Shown piece by piece: positions 47,698 to 59,939 of a stretch of 64,000 nt of DNA. The DNA is taken from NCBI GenBank assembly GCA_035222895.1, contig JAVYIG010000866.1, positions 186,001 through 250,000 of the forward strand. Direction: 5' to 3'. Made by a program: the position numbers and the translations under genes. The stretch's first letter is position 1; each line of letters begins with the position of its first letter. This stretch comes from Strongylocentrotus droebachiensis. Its lineage: Eukaryota > Echinodermata > Echinoidea > Camarodonta > Strongylocentrotidae. A model generated the notes under the pieces. It saw nothing but the letters and a program-made list of their open reading frames with translations, ran no database searches and had not been told where the DNA came from.

Positions 47698-48655
47698 TGT
47701 CCTATAGTTTGTTAAGTGCCAATGTCAATAAAGATTAATCTAAACAAGCACAACAGATGAAGAAGAAGCAGAAGAACAAGAAGAAAAAGATGAAAGTAAA
47801 AAACGATTTCTTCATAAATATATTGGAGGGTGGCAAAGACTTTGACTGAGGGTGAGATTTTTCGCGATGTTTATCGCAGATTTTAACATTTCGACTTACA
47901 TAATACTGACATTTTGGATTCACTAAATGTCATACGTCTCAATCTCTCTATTTCAAGTAAAGATGTGTATACTGAAAATCTTTTTCTTTATCGTTAATAT
48001 GAGGTGGACTGAGCATTTTGTAGAAATTTAATTAATGATAAATGGAATGTTATCATACTAAGCGGTATGGTAAATGGAATGTACCATGTATATTATTGTG
48101 AGATTTTTCAGAGATGTCATATGATAATATTTAATATTTAGATGGTCACTTATTACTCATCTACATCCATTTTAGTTATACTTTGTATAATATTTGGTAT
48201 CGTTTCATTTTTTTTAAATTACAGCCATGACTTACAAGCTGCCTTTTTGATTTGTCTTACACAGTGTCACAATAGATAGACACTCAATATTTGACGAAAT
48301 TGATGAAACAAATATCTTAAAATATACCAAAACAGTGTACCAAAACACATAGAGACGAAGAGACAAATGACAGAGGAAGATGCATATCACTGATAGGTAG
48401 AAAGGAAATGTAAGGAAAAGAGGGTGGAGCTGGAGGAAGAGGAGAGCAAGACCATTTTACAAGACTTTTAGGTTGCTATAGACTTCTCACCTTTGTAAAT
48501 AGAAGTGAACGAAATTATGAGTGTAAATAACCAAATTTTGTTCATGAATGAAATACTTTTCCTTATCTTATCAAGAAACAAATATCATGCATTGGATAAG
48601 AAATAATGATAATTATGATTTAGGATTCATGAAGGTTAATACAATAATCAGAAAC

Positions 48656-48853
48656 CTTGGACTGTGAAGCTGCAGCAGACATTCCTGTGTAGAATTCGTC
48701 ATCCAGGTGCTGGTCACTGTCAATGTTCAACTCTTGTAAGTTCTGCAATGTAAAGAGTCCTACTGCTGCTGCTGCTACATCAGACAATGATGAGTTACCT
48801 TCGAAGGACTCACTAACACCCAATGATTCACGAATCGAGGAACTTCTTCTTAC
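48656..48853 (-). CDS. NLR gene, 198-bp LRR exon
   Basis: 66 codons, phase 0-0, between acceptor TTAATTTGTTGTACAG and donor GTTTCT (weak). The exon encodes VRRSSSIRESLGVSESFEGN, then AVGLFTLQNLQELNID and HLDDEFYTGMSAAASQSK. The LFTLQNLQELNID...DDEFYTGM...ASQSK frame is the same module as the 165-base array exons (LCSMPNLRSLNLD...SDEFYSTM...ASKSK), so it is probably the ancestral relative. Confidence 0.8.
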
Positions 48854-49620
48854 CTGTACAACAAATTAATTTTAGCATTCGATCTATGAAATAATACTTT
48901 CAATAATTAAAATCAAACATACCATGCTAATGGTTTAATTTGTGAGAAAAATTCGTTTAGCATGCATTGGTTTGTAAAAGGAATTTAACAAAAAACACCA
49001 AGTTATTTTTCTTGATGTCTCACCATTATGGAAGATTCTGACAGCATGTATCATGTAAATAGCATGGATAAAAAATGGAAGGTGATTTGAACAGGACAAA
49101 TCAAATTTAGACTTATCGGTCTTTTTAATTATCTGTAATAAGTGAACCTGAAAAGTAGAAATCTATTGAGGTAGCTATGGAGGGCATATTGAATATAGAA
49201 TGACCTAATTCTCTATTGTTCGTTTGGTTGTCTCAGCATTTTATCTTTGTTTAATCCTGAAAGAACCTTACACTATTCCTCTCTTTCTTTCTTAGTAAGT
49301 CGTTTAGATTTATATAATTTATGAGAAAGAGGCAAACGGTGACATGATTCACATGTGAGACTGATTGCACAATACAAATTGGAATACAGCCCACTATAGT
49401 ACGTATATAATGACGACATGGCAGTTCTAAATGATTATGGGTCAGAATACTGGAAAGCAAATATGCAGTTGTCCAGTTGTTTGTAGGCAAATTTGTATTA
49501 TTATACTTTTTATGTAATTGCTGAAAGCACAATAGATGACAGTATTCCCTCGATATAATACAATTTACAATTAGATGAATGAAAATGAGATACGTCTACA
49601 ATTCTATTCACGAAACTTAC

Positions 49621-51158
49621 TACTTCCTTCCCCATTGGTTCCAGTGTGAAGAATAAAGCGGCGATTGAAATCCGAATTAACGAAAGACGTGTCTTCGTAT
49701 TCAACAAGTTCTTGACGGGACTAATGGCTTTTGTATCATGACATTCAAAAGCACACTGAATGATGAACTCCATGTCATCAACGTCCTTGCATAGGGCTTC
49801 CAGGACCGACGTTCCTGCTTCACCTCCATGAGCTGCAGTGAAGTACAAGACATATTTTAATGCCCTGTAGTCCGTTAACAACTTGTGTGACAAGATTCTG
49901 TTGAATTCCAAACGATTGTGGTTATACAGCGATGCAAGGTATAGGCTTGCGGTATGTTCCTGCAGTAGCTTGTGAGGGAAACAGAACTCTTGAACGAATT
50001 GCTTCCCCTCTTGTTGTCTGATTTCCTTTGAGGCCAATCTCTTTTTCCCACTCAGAATCCCAACCTGACATGCTACTGCTGCAGCCTCATCGCAGGCTTC
50101 CATTTCCTCTTTGGTGAAGATGAGCTGATTTTTCAGCAACCCCTCGAAGGCCACACGACCAACCTTTGTAATGGCTTCAACAGCCTTCTCCATATGGCAT
50201 TGATACCCTCCCTCTCTGTCAGTGTATCTTGAAGAATATTGTTCCCTAAGAACGAAATCAATCTCTTTTATTAGTTGGGAGATTGTTTGTAGCTTCTCAG
50301 TTGTTTTGCGCTTAGATTCTACTTCCCACATGTAACACAGCATACAGCAAAAGATTGGAAATGGTGCCATATACTCAGAAACTACACTGTTAGTGTTCAT
50401 GAAGTGGATGAGACTGGATGCAGAAGCTGTGTCATTTTTGAAATACTGTTTGATGTATGTATGTGTGTTTTCCTTCGTAAAACCCTTAACAAGAATGTAG
50501 GAGTACTTTTCATGGATTTTCGGAATGCTCTTGATTTGATCAGCTCCAAATGGACGTGAACTAATGAGAACGGATGTGTTTATGAATCTTTCCCTTCTTG
50601 CGATCGAGACGATAGCAAGTTTACGGTTTTTACATTTTATGTCCATTTTGGCCTCGTCAAGTCCGTCCAGTAAGATCAGAACTTTCCTTTGATTCTCCTT
50701 GATGTATTTATCAATCCATTCCCCGTTAATCTCTGTGTCATCTGGGAAATGATTCATAACGATATCACCAAAGATGGAGCTATCTTCTATGTCTCGAAAT
50801 GATTCGTGAAAGAGAAGAGTGATATCTTGGAGACATTTACCCATCGCCCAATCGAGGGCTATTTTTGCAAATAATGTCGATTTGCCCACACCAGCTTCTC
50901 CAAGAAAGGCTAACCGTGTTATGAATCCTTTCTTGGTCTTTTCTTGAATGAAACTGAACAGATCCTCATATCGAATTTCTTCTTTTTGATCTCTTTTACA
51001 TCCTAACATTAAAATGAGACTGACGAAGATATGTTGCAGCCATGTGCGTGACTCGGGGTCCATAGGAGATACTTTGACCTCGCTAAATTCTTCGATATAT
51101 CTAGCCTGTAACTTCTCTCTTAATCGTTGTACTTCGTCAGGCGTCTCACCATGTTCAC
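49621..51158 (-). CDS. NLR gene, NACHT exon
   Basis: A 1538-base exon: two bases completing a Gly codon, then 512 codons, ending in phase 0 before GTAAGT. The NACHT NTPase has Walker A GEAGVGKST (50875-50901), Walker B ILLDGLDEA (50650-50676) and the sensor-like VLISSRPF. A helical winged-helix-type region follows (KQFVQEFCFPHKLLQEHTAS). NLRs of this build are cytosolic pattern-recognition receptors that oligomerise through NACHT. The acceptor GATTCTCTCTTCCATTCAG is strong and matches the phase of the Death exon. The reading frame extends upstream to 51276 only from a TTG and is treated as intron. No stop or frameshift interrupts the exon. Confidence 0.9.
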
Positions 51159-51159
51159 C

Positions 51160-52460
51160 TGAATGGAAGAGAGAATCAGAACAAGATGCAGACGAGAGTG
51201 AGGATGATGGGTCAGACATTAACAACATCTCACCGTAGTACGGGAAGGGGGCGGACTTGTTGCTACATCTAGACAAATTTGTTCACGCCTCCCCCGAATA
51301 GAGTACAAAAACGGATAAATAAGAAAGGGCTTTCCTACTATTCTATCGATTTAATCGAATTTAAATACGGTCAAGCCATTTGCAACATTGTAGTACTAAA
51401 AGGCCATATAGCCCTTAAATCCAAATCACATTTTTTGTTTGTACCCCACACAGTTCACGTTATTGGCTCAATATGTTCGTGAACTTTCTTCGAAAACAGA
51501 GTGAAGATATTCAATGGATAATTAGGGGGCATCTGACAGCCTATCCTGACGTTAATATTTTTACTGATTTGTGTTTTGCAATGTCCATCATACTTCATCC
51601 TTATGACAAAGTTTGAGTCAGAGTTAATGTGTAAGCAAAGACAGACCGGACGGTACCGCCAGACCAAAATAAGGAGCTCAATACTCCTTGTTCAAACCAA
51701 TTTTATTTTGAAATCAATTCACAACTCTGTATAAACAGTAGCGTATATTTATATTATAATGGTGCCCAGAGTAGTCAATGAGACAGCCGGCTCGGTGTAA
51801 AAATGCCAGACGAAAAAAATGTCATTTGTAAAAATGTCAAAGGTAAAAATATTTAAAAAAAAGAATGTTACAGGTTGAATATTGGTAATGGCTGTATATT
51901 AGGCTTATTGAAAAGATATAACGAAGGATTCTCTGCAGTCATTAATTTCAGCACTGTTTTATTTTCTTCTTTCTTTAACTTTTAAATACCTTTGTGCCCG
52001 AAATTGTGATTTTTTTTTTGCCCGATTATTACTGATGGGAGACGGGGGGTGTATCCTTCTTTTGGGGGCATAGTGACCTGGCTGCCTCCCCCTCATATGC
52101 CTTTGTATAAGCAAGTGATACTCAACACTGAGCAAACTTCTGGAAAAAAAGAATGTCTAAAATCGAGTAGTTTGGCCATGAATTATAGGCCGAGTTGTGG
52201 CTCGATGGTGTAATCATTAAATAAAAAGAAAAGTACTCACAGCCCTTCCCCCCCCAAAAAAGAAGAAAGAGGATAAGATATCACGTTATTTCCTGCAAAT
52301 GCATATTTCCAAAAATTCCACTTTCATGTGGACTTGATACATGTACTTTGATACTTTGATACAATTACAAAGCAGAAAGTCGCCCATGTTACATCTCAGT
52401 AATGCTAACCGCATCATTACATTCCAGATAAGCGCGCGCTTTGCAGAGGTTCTGTTTAAA
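51160..52460. other. Intron between NACHT and Death exons (left part)
   Basis: No exon was seen. A repeated TAAAAATGTCA motif at 51798-51855 resembles the minisatellite at 53700-53872. Confidence 0.5.
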
Positions 52461-52688
52461 GCTATGGTCACAAATCAGAGCAGCGACCGACCGATCAGTA
52501 GCCTGCTCGGTCGCTGCTGGAATTAGGCATCGCCCAGCGATTAGGTCGGTGCCCGGGCGGCGACCGCCCAGGCACCGAGCGTATTTTTGGCGGCGAGTGA
52601 AAAGTGAGCAGGCGCCGCCGGGCAGAATTGGTTAAAAACTCGCCGCTCGGCCGCCGAGCAGTCTACTTTTGGGTAATGTGACCATAGC
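52461..52688. mobile_element. GC-rich MITE
   Basis: 228 bases with exact 12-base inverted ends GCTATGGTCACA / TGTGACCATAGC. The interior is GC-rich with internal palindromes around CGGTCGCTGC, unlike the AT-rich surroundings. The superfamily is unassigned. Confidence 0.75.
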
Positions 52689-52689
52689 A

Positions 52690-52801
52690 TAAGCCATGGG
52701 TGTCGATCTGTAACTGATACCTATTCATCAGGGGGGATGATCTATTCATTCATCCCCCCTGATGAATAGGTATTACGTAAGGATCGACACCCATGGTTTA
52801 A
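52690..52801. mobile_element. Short foldback element
   Basis: Hairpin with arms of about 50 bases: TAAGCCATGGGTGTCGATC ... GATCGACACCCATGGTTTA, and inner arms CCTATTCATCAGGGGGGATG and complement. It directly follows the GC-rich MITE, two bases away. Confidence 0.75.
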
Positions 52802-53699
52802 GCTACATCGTTCTATGACTATTTGCTGTGAGAGATCAAACTCTGAAATTGACAAATATTTATTCATGAGTAACATATCAGAAACATAGTTTTACTGTAC
52901 ACATTTATATATATACATATAATTATATTATATATTATTGTTTGAAGGATATTTGGTGCAGGATTTATAAAAGGTGTGCTGGCATACACTGTATACGACA
53001 GTTTCCAGCAGGTACATATTCGTACAAGTCTACACATTAAACAAAACGCATCCTGAATTTGGCAGGAAAAAAACAGTTGAAATTGAGGGACTTCAACTGT
53101 ATTTCTCTCACGTTTCTTAATCACAAACATGATTTATTTTTTAGAATATAAAGTTACACAGTGTTATGGTCTAAAACACATGCCAAAATACCTGGGTAGA
53201 TATGTCTCAACGTTTACCACTTATAGGCCTACTATCTGACATTCTTCAAGCGAAGCTTTGATATTGTTTGTTAAACTTTTGTAATAAAGTATTGATGAGG
53301 GGGACAAAGCATTTGTGTCTTTTTATTAATGTTTTCTTGTCATAACAGTCTTTGCTGGGATTGACATGAAGATGGGTCTAATTACTGAATTTGTGGAATT
53401 TATGTGCGATCTTTATAACTGATTCCCTGTTTTATTTCATTCAATCTTAATATTCTACACTTAGGCCCCCTCAAAACCAAATAAACATTAAAACATCAAC
53501 CAATCTAAAATATCGAAAAATGATAGAAATTAATATATGCAAACCTGGTCACAAATATAAGTTTCAAATTTATTTTCCACATTGCATTATCCTCAGGACA
53601 TGTACGAAGTACAATACACAGTCATTTATAAAATATAATAGACTAGCCCAGTAGCTTACGTCTCTATATTGTAAGTGATAAAGTGATGAGATATTATGA

Positions 53700-53872
53700 C
53701 AGCACCAATTTTTACCCCTACATTTTTATTGGGTAAAGTGTACCTGACATTTGTTTGTATCTCTGACATTTTTACCTCTAACATTTTTTCCTCTTACATT
53801 TTTTCCTCTGACATTTTTACCTCTGACATTTTTTCCTTTGAAATGTTTACCTGGCACCAAACTGCCAACCCC
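53700..53872. repeat. 15-16-base minisatellite
   Basis: Degenerate units around CTCTGACATTTTTAC / CTAACATTTTTTC. They end at a C run (53871-53890). This lies in the NLR intron between Death and NACHT exons. Confidence 0.75.
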
Positions 53873-54090
53873 CCCCCCCCTCCCCCCCCAAAAAAAAACA
53901 AACTTATCTACGTAAATTTACAAGCGAGGGAGCAAGGCGAGTAGCTTAAGCAATTCACAACGGAGCGCAGCGATCGAGTAGCATGCCTATGTAAAGTATC
54001 GCATTTCGTAACAATGATATTAAACTAGTTTTCTATTCATTTATCTTTAAGTGGTGAACAAAATTGAAGAAAAGTGGAAAAATACAGTAA

Positions 54091-54370
54091 GGGAACAGCA
54101 AGGTAACCCAAGAGATCAGACTTTTTGGGGTAAAAGTTGAATTCCATTTAAAACAATCTACGGATAAAGCTTATATACGAGGGAGCAAAGCAATGAGAAC
54201 TACACTTTAATTTTCAAGAAGGGAACAGCAAGGTAACCCGAGAGATCAGATTTTTTTTCAAACGTTGAAAGTTATTTTTTGGGGTAAAAGTTGAATTCCA
54301 TTGTAAACAATACGGATAAAGTTTATATACGAGGGAGCAAAGCAATGAGAACTACACTTTGATTTTCAAG
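54091..54370. repeat. Two-copy tandem duplication
   Basis: GGGAACAGCAAGGTAACCC begins copies at 54091 (130 bases) and 54221 (150 bases). Both end in ACTACACTTTRATTTTCAAG. The second copy has about 20 extra bases. It ends about 100 bases from the Death exon donor. Confidence 0.85.
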
Positions 54371-54467
54371 AATGGAACCACTTAAAAAGGTTCTTTATGA
54401 AAGATTATATTCCAGCCGTATCAACGCTGATCTTCCAAACTTTTGAGAAAACAAAAATTGAGTTCAC

Positions 54468-54766
54468 CTTTTCCTTGCAGACACGTCTCCTCTATTTCTT
54501 TGAAGCTCGCCGCCTGGAGACCAGCTCTAAGAATGGGAAGTTGCTTGGATGGTTTGACCGTCTCTGCCCAATTCTGAAGCATCATCACGTTACCATTACT
54601 GGTCTTTCTACCTCCAGCCCAATTTGTCTCCAATGCCCGGTTGATATCAGGAGTCTGGACTCCCAGCTCAAGACCAAGTCTTCTTACATCACCATCATCT
54701 GATATAGCTTTTGCTACTTTGATGATGACGTCATCGAATCCAAATGTTTGCCTCGACGTTTGATCA
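54468..54766 (-). CDS. NLR gene, Death-domain exon
   Basis: A 299-base exon with acceptor TATATATTTTCTAG and donor GTGAAC. It gives 99 codons with one base carried at each end. The sequence DDVIIKVAKAISDDGDVRRL, LGLELGVQTPDINRALETN, NVMMLQNWAETV and LPILRAGLQAASFKEIEETC follows the six-helix Death-fold pattern (LGLxLGV...ML..W...L...L). Death domains recruit adaptors and caspases by homotypic contact. Its carried G plus GT from the NACHT exon makes the expected Gly codon. The exon that holds the start codon lies further right (54.8-59.6 kb) and was not identified. Confidence 0.85.
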
Positions 54767-55326
54767 CTAGAAAATATATAAATTTTTTAAAAACAAAATT
54801 AAAGCATTTCATACTTAAATTTAAACTACACATGTTATCAAGCCTCTTATTCATTGGATATCACGAATTTCATATCACTGAGTAAATAATCAAACAAAAT
54901 ATCCTGGTAAATCGTAATTTTGTTCTTGCTTGTTCTTTCAGGTCACCGGTATGTGAATTCATTATTTCACATATTGTAACAATAGATTCATCACAAATGT
55001 TAATCATTAATTTCCATAATACACCACTATGTGAGCCAGTATTCTAAGTTTTATTGATAACATGTACATGTATATATATCAAGACTTCAAATATATTTAG
55101 TCGTGTTAGTGTTGAGTTTAATTAAACAGAAATATGAAATATATGAACATTTACGTTTAGACTGAGAAGGATTCTAATTTTTCAACTACAATGTCGTTCT
55201 GTTAGGATATATAATACGATCGTCTTTAGGGGCTTTCTTATATATATATCAAAGGAACTTTGTCATATTGTTCAGATAAGAAAAAATGGTGTTAAGGTAG
55301 GGACATTAGATGTACAATTAAGGATA

Positions 55327-55440
55327 ATCTGAAAGTTTGAGTGAAAACAGACCATTATTATTGCTAACAATTGGGGAAAACTGATCTGATCGATACTTTA
55401 ATTCTCCCAACTATTTTATCATAATTTAATCATATTTTAG
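55327..55440 (+). repeat. Dispersed repeat, copy B
   Basis: Partner of 10771-10880 on the same strand; shares TTTGAGTGAAAACAGACCAT and TTAATTCTCCCAACTAT. Confidence 0.6.
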
Positions 55441-55481
55441 GAGAAAGTAAATCGTCACAAAGCAATGAATTGGCTCTATAT

Positions 55482-55756
55482 ACACTGCTAAAAATATTGG
55501 GCAAAAACTTGCCCAAGCATTGGTCTAATAGTCAACCCAACCAACTGTTGGGTAATAAAGGTTTCATTGAAATTGGGCAACACTATTGCCCAACAAAAGT
55601 TGCTTCTTGCTCAACAGTTGGGCAAGTTAATGTGTCAATTGTTGGGTATAATTATTTGCTCATTCGTTGGGTGGGTTGAAAATGGATGAATTGTTGAGCA
55701 TTATGCTTTGCCTATCAAATGGGGAAAACTTGCCCAACATTATCCCAACACGCTTC
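55482..55756. repeat. TTGGGCAA/TTGCCCAA array
   Basis: At least eight TTGGGYAA-type motifs in both orientations, starting CACTGCTAAAAATATTGGGC. Pairs such as TTGGGCAAAAACTTGCCCAA form short hairpins. It looks like a decayed palindromic repeat; family unknown. Confidence 0.65.
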
Positions 55757-55759
55757 AGC

Positions 55760-56941
55760 ATTGCAAGTGAATGCATGGAATAATATAAAACATCACACAT
55801 GTCTTTCTTAGGAATACTTTGAAGTCTTTATTAAACCTCAGTATGTAAACAAATAGTTTGCAACACTTCTCATGAAAAGGAATACTTTGACAATGATTTT
55901 CATAAAATAGTAAATACAACATAATAAAAATATGCTGTTTAGCATTGGTCTCATGCATGATCATTATATAGCAAAATCAAACTCACTATATAAATTTGTG
56001 ATTTTTGTTTCTTAAAAAAAAAATGCTTCTTTGCCAAAATGAATGTGACTAAATTACAAACTGTATCTCTCATCAGGAAACATGATTCAAATTTTGTGAA
56101 AAAAAAAGATAGAGGAATGTACCTATATGCTTTGGAGGGGATAACTCATAATATGAAATTTGCATTACACAAATTATGAAATATTAATTTTGTGACATCA
56201 GTTCTGGAACTTTTCTGACACACCTCATAAATAAAAGAAACTTTAAGTTTGCATTATAACTCAACTATTTGAAAAAAATGTGGTCCATAACAGAGAATAG
56301 GGAACCAATGTAAGCCTTGGCAATGGAAAAAGTGGTCCAGCCCATAGTAGCATTATCAACCTAATACACACTCATGTCTGATATGGTATATAGCAATGCA
56401 AATGAAACAACAAACGAACAATAACAATGCAACAATCATTTTGACTTATGTGCCCTTTACATACAATGAGCTTGCAAAAGTTACGCAACTTTTAAGAATA
56501 CATATAACGTTCAACATTTCACTTCTTTCTACCATTTAAAGCAAATATAACACTGTCTCCTGAAATAACTTGCATAAAATCTATCACTCATGTTCATGGC
56601 ATACGTCTCATATTTAGTACCTGTTAAAAAAAATAAAAATAAAAATAAAAAAAACTGTTGCTACTGTTCATCTTTAATTGAAGTTACCACCAGAGTGCAA
56701 GATAATACTTTTGTAAGAGTGCAGCAGAGATGTGTACAATTTCTGGACTTAACTTGGTCTCATATAACTATCTTTAATTAATAGTTCTGTTAATAAGTCC
56801 CACTAGAGTACAGGCAGATTTTTTGGGGCCGAAATATTAACCCTATATAAAGAACTTGTTATAACAGAAGAATTGAACAGAGTTACAGAACCAAATTAAT
56901 TCCAAACTAGATGGAACTTCGACTGCGCGCAGTCGAAAATG
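55760..56941. other. Unannotated AT-rich DNA 5' of the NLR Death exon
   Basis: AT-rich with A-rich low-complexity stretches near 56630-56655. No exon or boundary supported. It may contain the missing first NLR exon or promoter. Confidence 0.4.
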
Positions 56942-58111
56942 ATGCCTCCGTCATAGAGCAAGTTTACAAACCAAAACAGAAGAAATTTGTCAAATTCAAG
57001 TTTCATTGTTATCCATTAACAGGTTCTCAGAATATCGTGGTTACAAGCAATTTCTCATATGACCCTTTGATCTTTGACCTCATGATCCTAAAATCTACTC
57101 AGTTCATTGGCTCTGCAAGATGTCCTGAGTTAAATAGTAATCCATCTGTCAGTTCTAATGAGAAAGCGTTCACAAGCTATTTTTGCATACATAATGAGCC
57201 CATGACATTTGACCTTTGACCTAATGACCCAAGAATCTACTCAGTTCATTGGCTCTGCAAGATACATACATGATCTAAGTTTGGCAGGATCCATCAATCT
57301 TTTCTAATGATAATGCAATCACAAGCTATTTTTGCATACATAATGAGCCGCATGACCTTTGACCTTGACCTCATGACCCCAAAATCTAATCAGTTCATCA
57401 GCTCTGCAAGATACATACATGACCAAAGTTTGGCAGGCAATTTCTCATATGACCCTTTGATCTTTGACCTCATGATCCTAAAATCTACTCAGTTCATTGG
57501 CTCTGCAAGATGTCCTGAGTTAAATAGTAATCCATCTGTCAGTTCTAATGAGAAAGCGTTCACAAGCTATTTTTGCATACATAATGAGCCCATGACATTT
57601 GACCTTTGACCTAATGACCCAAGAATCTACTCAGTTCATTGGCTCTGCAAGATACATACATGATCTAAGTTTGGCAGGAATCTACCAATCGGTTCTTGAG
57701 ATAACGCGATCACGAGCTGTTTTTGCATACATAATGAGCCCTGTGACCTTTGACCTCGTGACCCCAAAATCTAATCAGTTCATCAGCTCTGCAAGATACA
57801 TACATGACCAAAGTTTGGCAGGAATCCATCGATCGGTTCTTGAGATAACGCGATCACGAGCTGTTTTTGCATACATAATGAGCCCTGTGACCTTTGACCT
57901 CGTGACCCCAAAATCTAATCAGTTCATCGGCTTTGCAAGATACATACATGACCAAAGTTTGGCAGGAATCCATCGATCGTTTCTTCAGATAACGCGATCA
58001 CGAGAACGGGACGTACGGACGGACGGACGGACGTACGGACGGACGGACGGACGGACGGACGGACGGACAACCCGAAAACATAATGCCTCCGGCTACTTCG
58101 TAACGGAGGCA
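56942..58111. repeat. Higher-order tandem repeat with DR1 motifs
   Basis: The repeat is bounded by ATGCCTCCG (56942) and CGGAGGCAT (58111). The interior has five units of about 145-240 bases, each with TTTTTGCATACATAATGAGC followed by TGACCTTTGACCT and then CTCTGCAAGATACATACATG. A longer block is itself duplicated (57049-57275 and 57441-57668, offset about 392). A GGAC-rich microsatellite (58013-58069) lies near the right end. The long plus-strand frames here are translations of the repeat. Confidence 0.9.
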
Positions 58112-58480
58112 TAACAATTGTTTCAAGTTTAGTAGATCTCATTAGCAACCAGTTCCAACATTTCTGATATTTTGCATGAATGAAGAATATACTATTATAA
58201 TGACATATACATGTTTGTGAACACTAGAAGTTGTAGGTTGTAAAACATTTAAATAAGACATGAAAATCTCAGTTATTCTTTTCTTTTAATGCAATGAGTT
58301 ACAATTTTGCTCGATTATGGTGCCCTCTGACACATATATTACACAAACCTTTCCTCTCAATTTCAGTTTAAAAAGGAAGATTGAATTTTGTATTTGAATA
58401 TCAATGACTTTTAAACCTAGCAAATTAGCGCACTTACAAATCAGGACTTCTGGATATAAAGTCTTTGAAGTGCACATACT

Positions 58481-58711
58481 GTCGGTGGGCTGATAAAACC
58501 TTGTATCTCAAAAATGTTAAATGTTCAGGAGAGCCAAAAGAGATGGCTGTCTTAACACTAGCCTTCTTTTTACCATGTCACAGTATCTCTATCTTTTCAG
58601 ATTGAAATGTAAAAGTTTGACAGAACTAAATCTGGTTTTCTTGCCACAAGGTTCTATAAACAAGTAATTTTCCCCCAAAATTTAGTTACAAGGTTTTATC
58701 AGCCCACCGAC
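58481..58711. mobile_element. MITE with 25-base inverted ends
   Basis: Ends GTCGGTGGGCTGATAAAACC and complement. 231 bases, no coding content, target duplication unclear. Confidence 0.75.
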
Positions 58712-58858
58712 GTTTTAGCCGATTATAGACACACAAAACCTGTGGGGGGGGGGGGGGGGAATTTATTAGCTGCCCAATGAAAAATCCTAAAACGGGCCTC
58801 CAGCACCCTTCGGGAAAAGAGCATAAAGAATTTTACTTTCGACAAGCATTAAACACAA

Positions 58859-59196
58859 GGGTCCGAATTCACAAAGGCAGAATAACTTTAAACCATGGAA
58901 TAAGGGTCGAATAACTATGGGGCACCAAGTGTACCCTATATGCTTTTGTTACAAAATCAATAATTTTGTTACAATATCACTCGCAATTTTGAAACAAAAT
59001 CACCAGTGAGAATTGATTTTGAAACAAATCAATCTCTGAGTGATTTTGTTACATAATCAACCCCCACTAGTGATTTTGTTTAAAGTAAAATTGTGGGTCA
59101 TTTTGTAATAAAAGCATATAGGGTACACTTGGCGCCCCATAATTTATTCCACCCTTATTTCATAGTTTAAGTTATTCCACCTTTGTGAATTGGGCC
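58859..59196. mobile_element. MITE with about 97-base inverted ends
   Basis: The left arm starts GGGTCCGAATTCACAAAGG and the right arm, read inward, starts GGCCCAATTCACAAAGG. Both continue through AAGTGTACCCTATATGCTTT. The centre has alternating GATTTTGTTACAAAATC motifs. No clear target duplication. Confidence 0.8.
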
Positions 59197-59609
59197 ATGA
59201 TTTTTAAATGAGTGCATGTGGACAGAATAACTAAAATATCATTCTTACCATATACAATGATGAAAGAAGAAGCTGAAGTTGGACTATTTAGAACTGGTTC
59301 AGTATGTGTCTCTTAGAAGTTTTTAAAGCTTTTAATACAGTAATTGTAATGGGTGGAGGAAAAAGGCAAGTTTTTGATAATATCCACTGAGTAATTGACA
59401 TAAATCTGTTTCAGTTTATCAAATTTCCCAACAAGGTTTCAAACTGAAAGGAAAACTTAACCTCTAATTAAAAGAATTCATCTGCATAATAGAAACATGC
59501 AGTGAATATAAGGTTACTGTTTACTTTATACATCATTACAAGTGCATCATTGGACAGGACAAGTCTGGTATGTTACACCACACATCTTCTGTACAAAACT
59601 GACTCATAT

Positions 59610-59939
59610 TCATGTTTTCTTTGAGAAGAGATAAGCACGGAAACTACTCAAGGCAGGGGTGTCTCTGATACGCTTGTCATCTTGTTCATAGATCATCTTT
59701 TGGAAGAAGAGCCAGGTTCCTTCTACGTTGCTTTGATAAGCACAGTCTATGATGAAGTGTGCTTTGTAGCACACATCTACTGCATCTATAAGTGACTTGT
59801 GAGGGATGCACTCCTTTTCAATCACCGTGAAAGTCTGCTGAGGCCTGAGCTTGGATGACGAGAACAGTTCAATGATGAAGGGTTGGGGACGGGTAGTTGG
59901 GTCAATCTGTTGCAGGTATGATGGCATGTGAGTGGTTTC
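59610..59939 (-). CDS. SAMD3-like gene, last exon
   Basis: 330 bases: 109 codons and TGA (59610-59612), acceptor TTTCTTCTTCTTCAG. It encodes ETTHMPSYLQQIDPTTRPQP, FIIELFSSSKLRPQQTF, then DAVDVCYKAHFIIDCAYQ and RIRDTPALSSFRAYLFSKKT at the end. The block KSLIDAVDVCYKAHFIID and the closing helix resemble the C-terminus of animal SAMD3-like proteins of unknown function, often annotated only as sterile-alpha-motif domain-containing. The assignment is from remembered family pattern and no SAM domain is in this window. Phase 0 joins it to 61375-61496. Confidence 0.75.
   Translation of the reverse strand, partial: ETTHMPSYLQQIDPTTRPQPFIIELFSSSKLRPQQTFTVIEKECIPHKSLIDAVDVCYKAHFIIDCAYQSNVEGTWLFFQKMIYEQDDKRIRDTPALSSFRAYLFSKKT

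Noticed and set aside
51159-51276. N-terminal extension of the NACHT frame
   Set aside because: It starts at TTG without an ATG, contains the pyrimidine-rich acceptor tract, and the acceptor at 51158 matches the Death exon phase.
57307-58114. Plus-strand frames of 100 and 171 residues with repeated TFDLVTPKSNQFI
   Set aside because: The frames are the DR1-bearing tandem repeat read through; unit lengths, not coding constraint, explain them.
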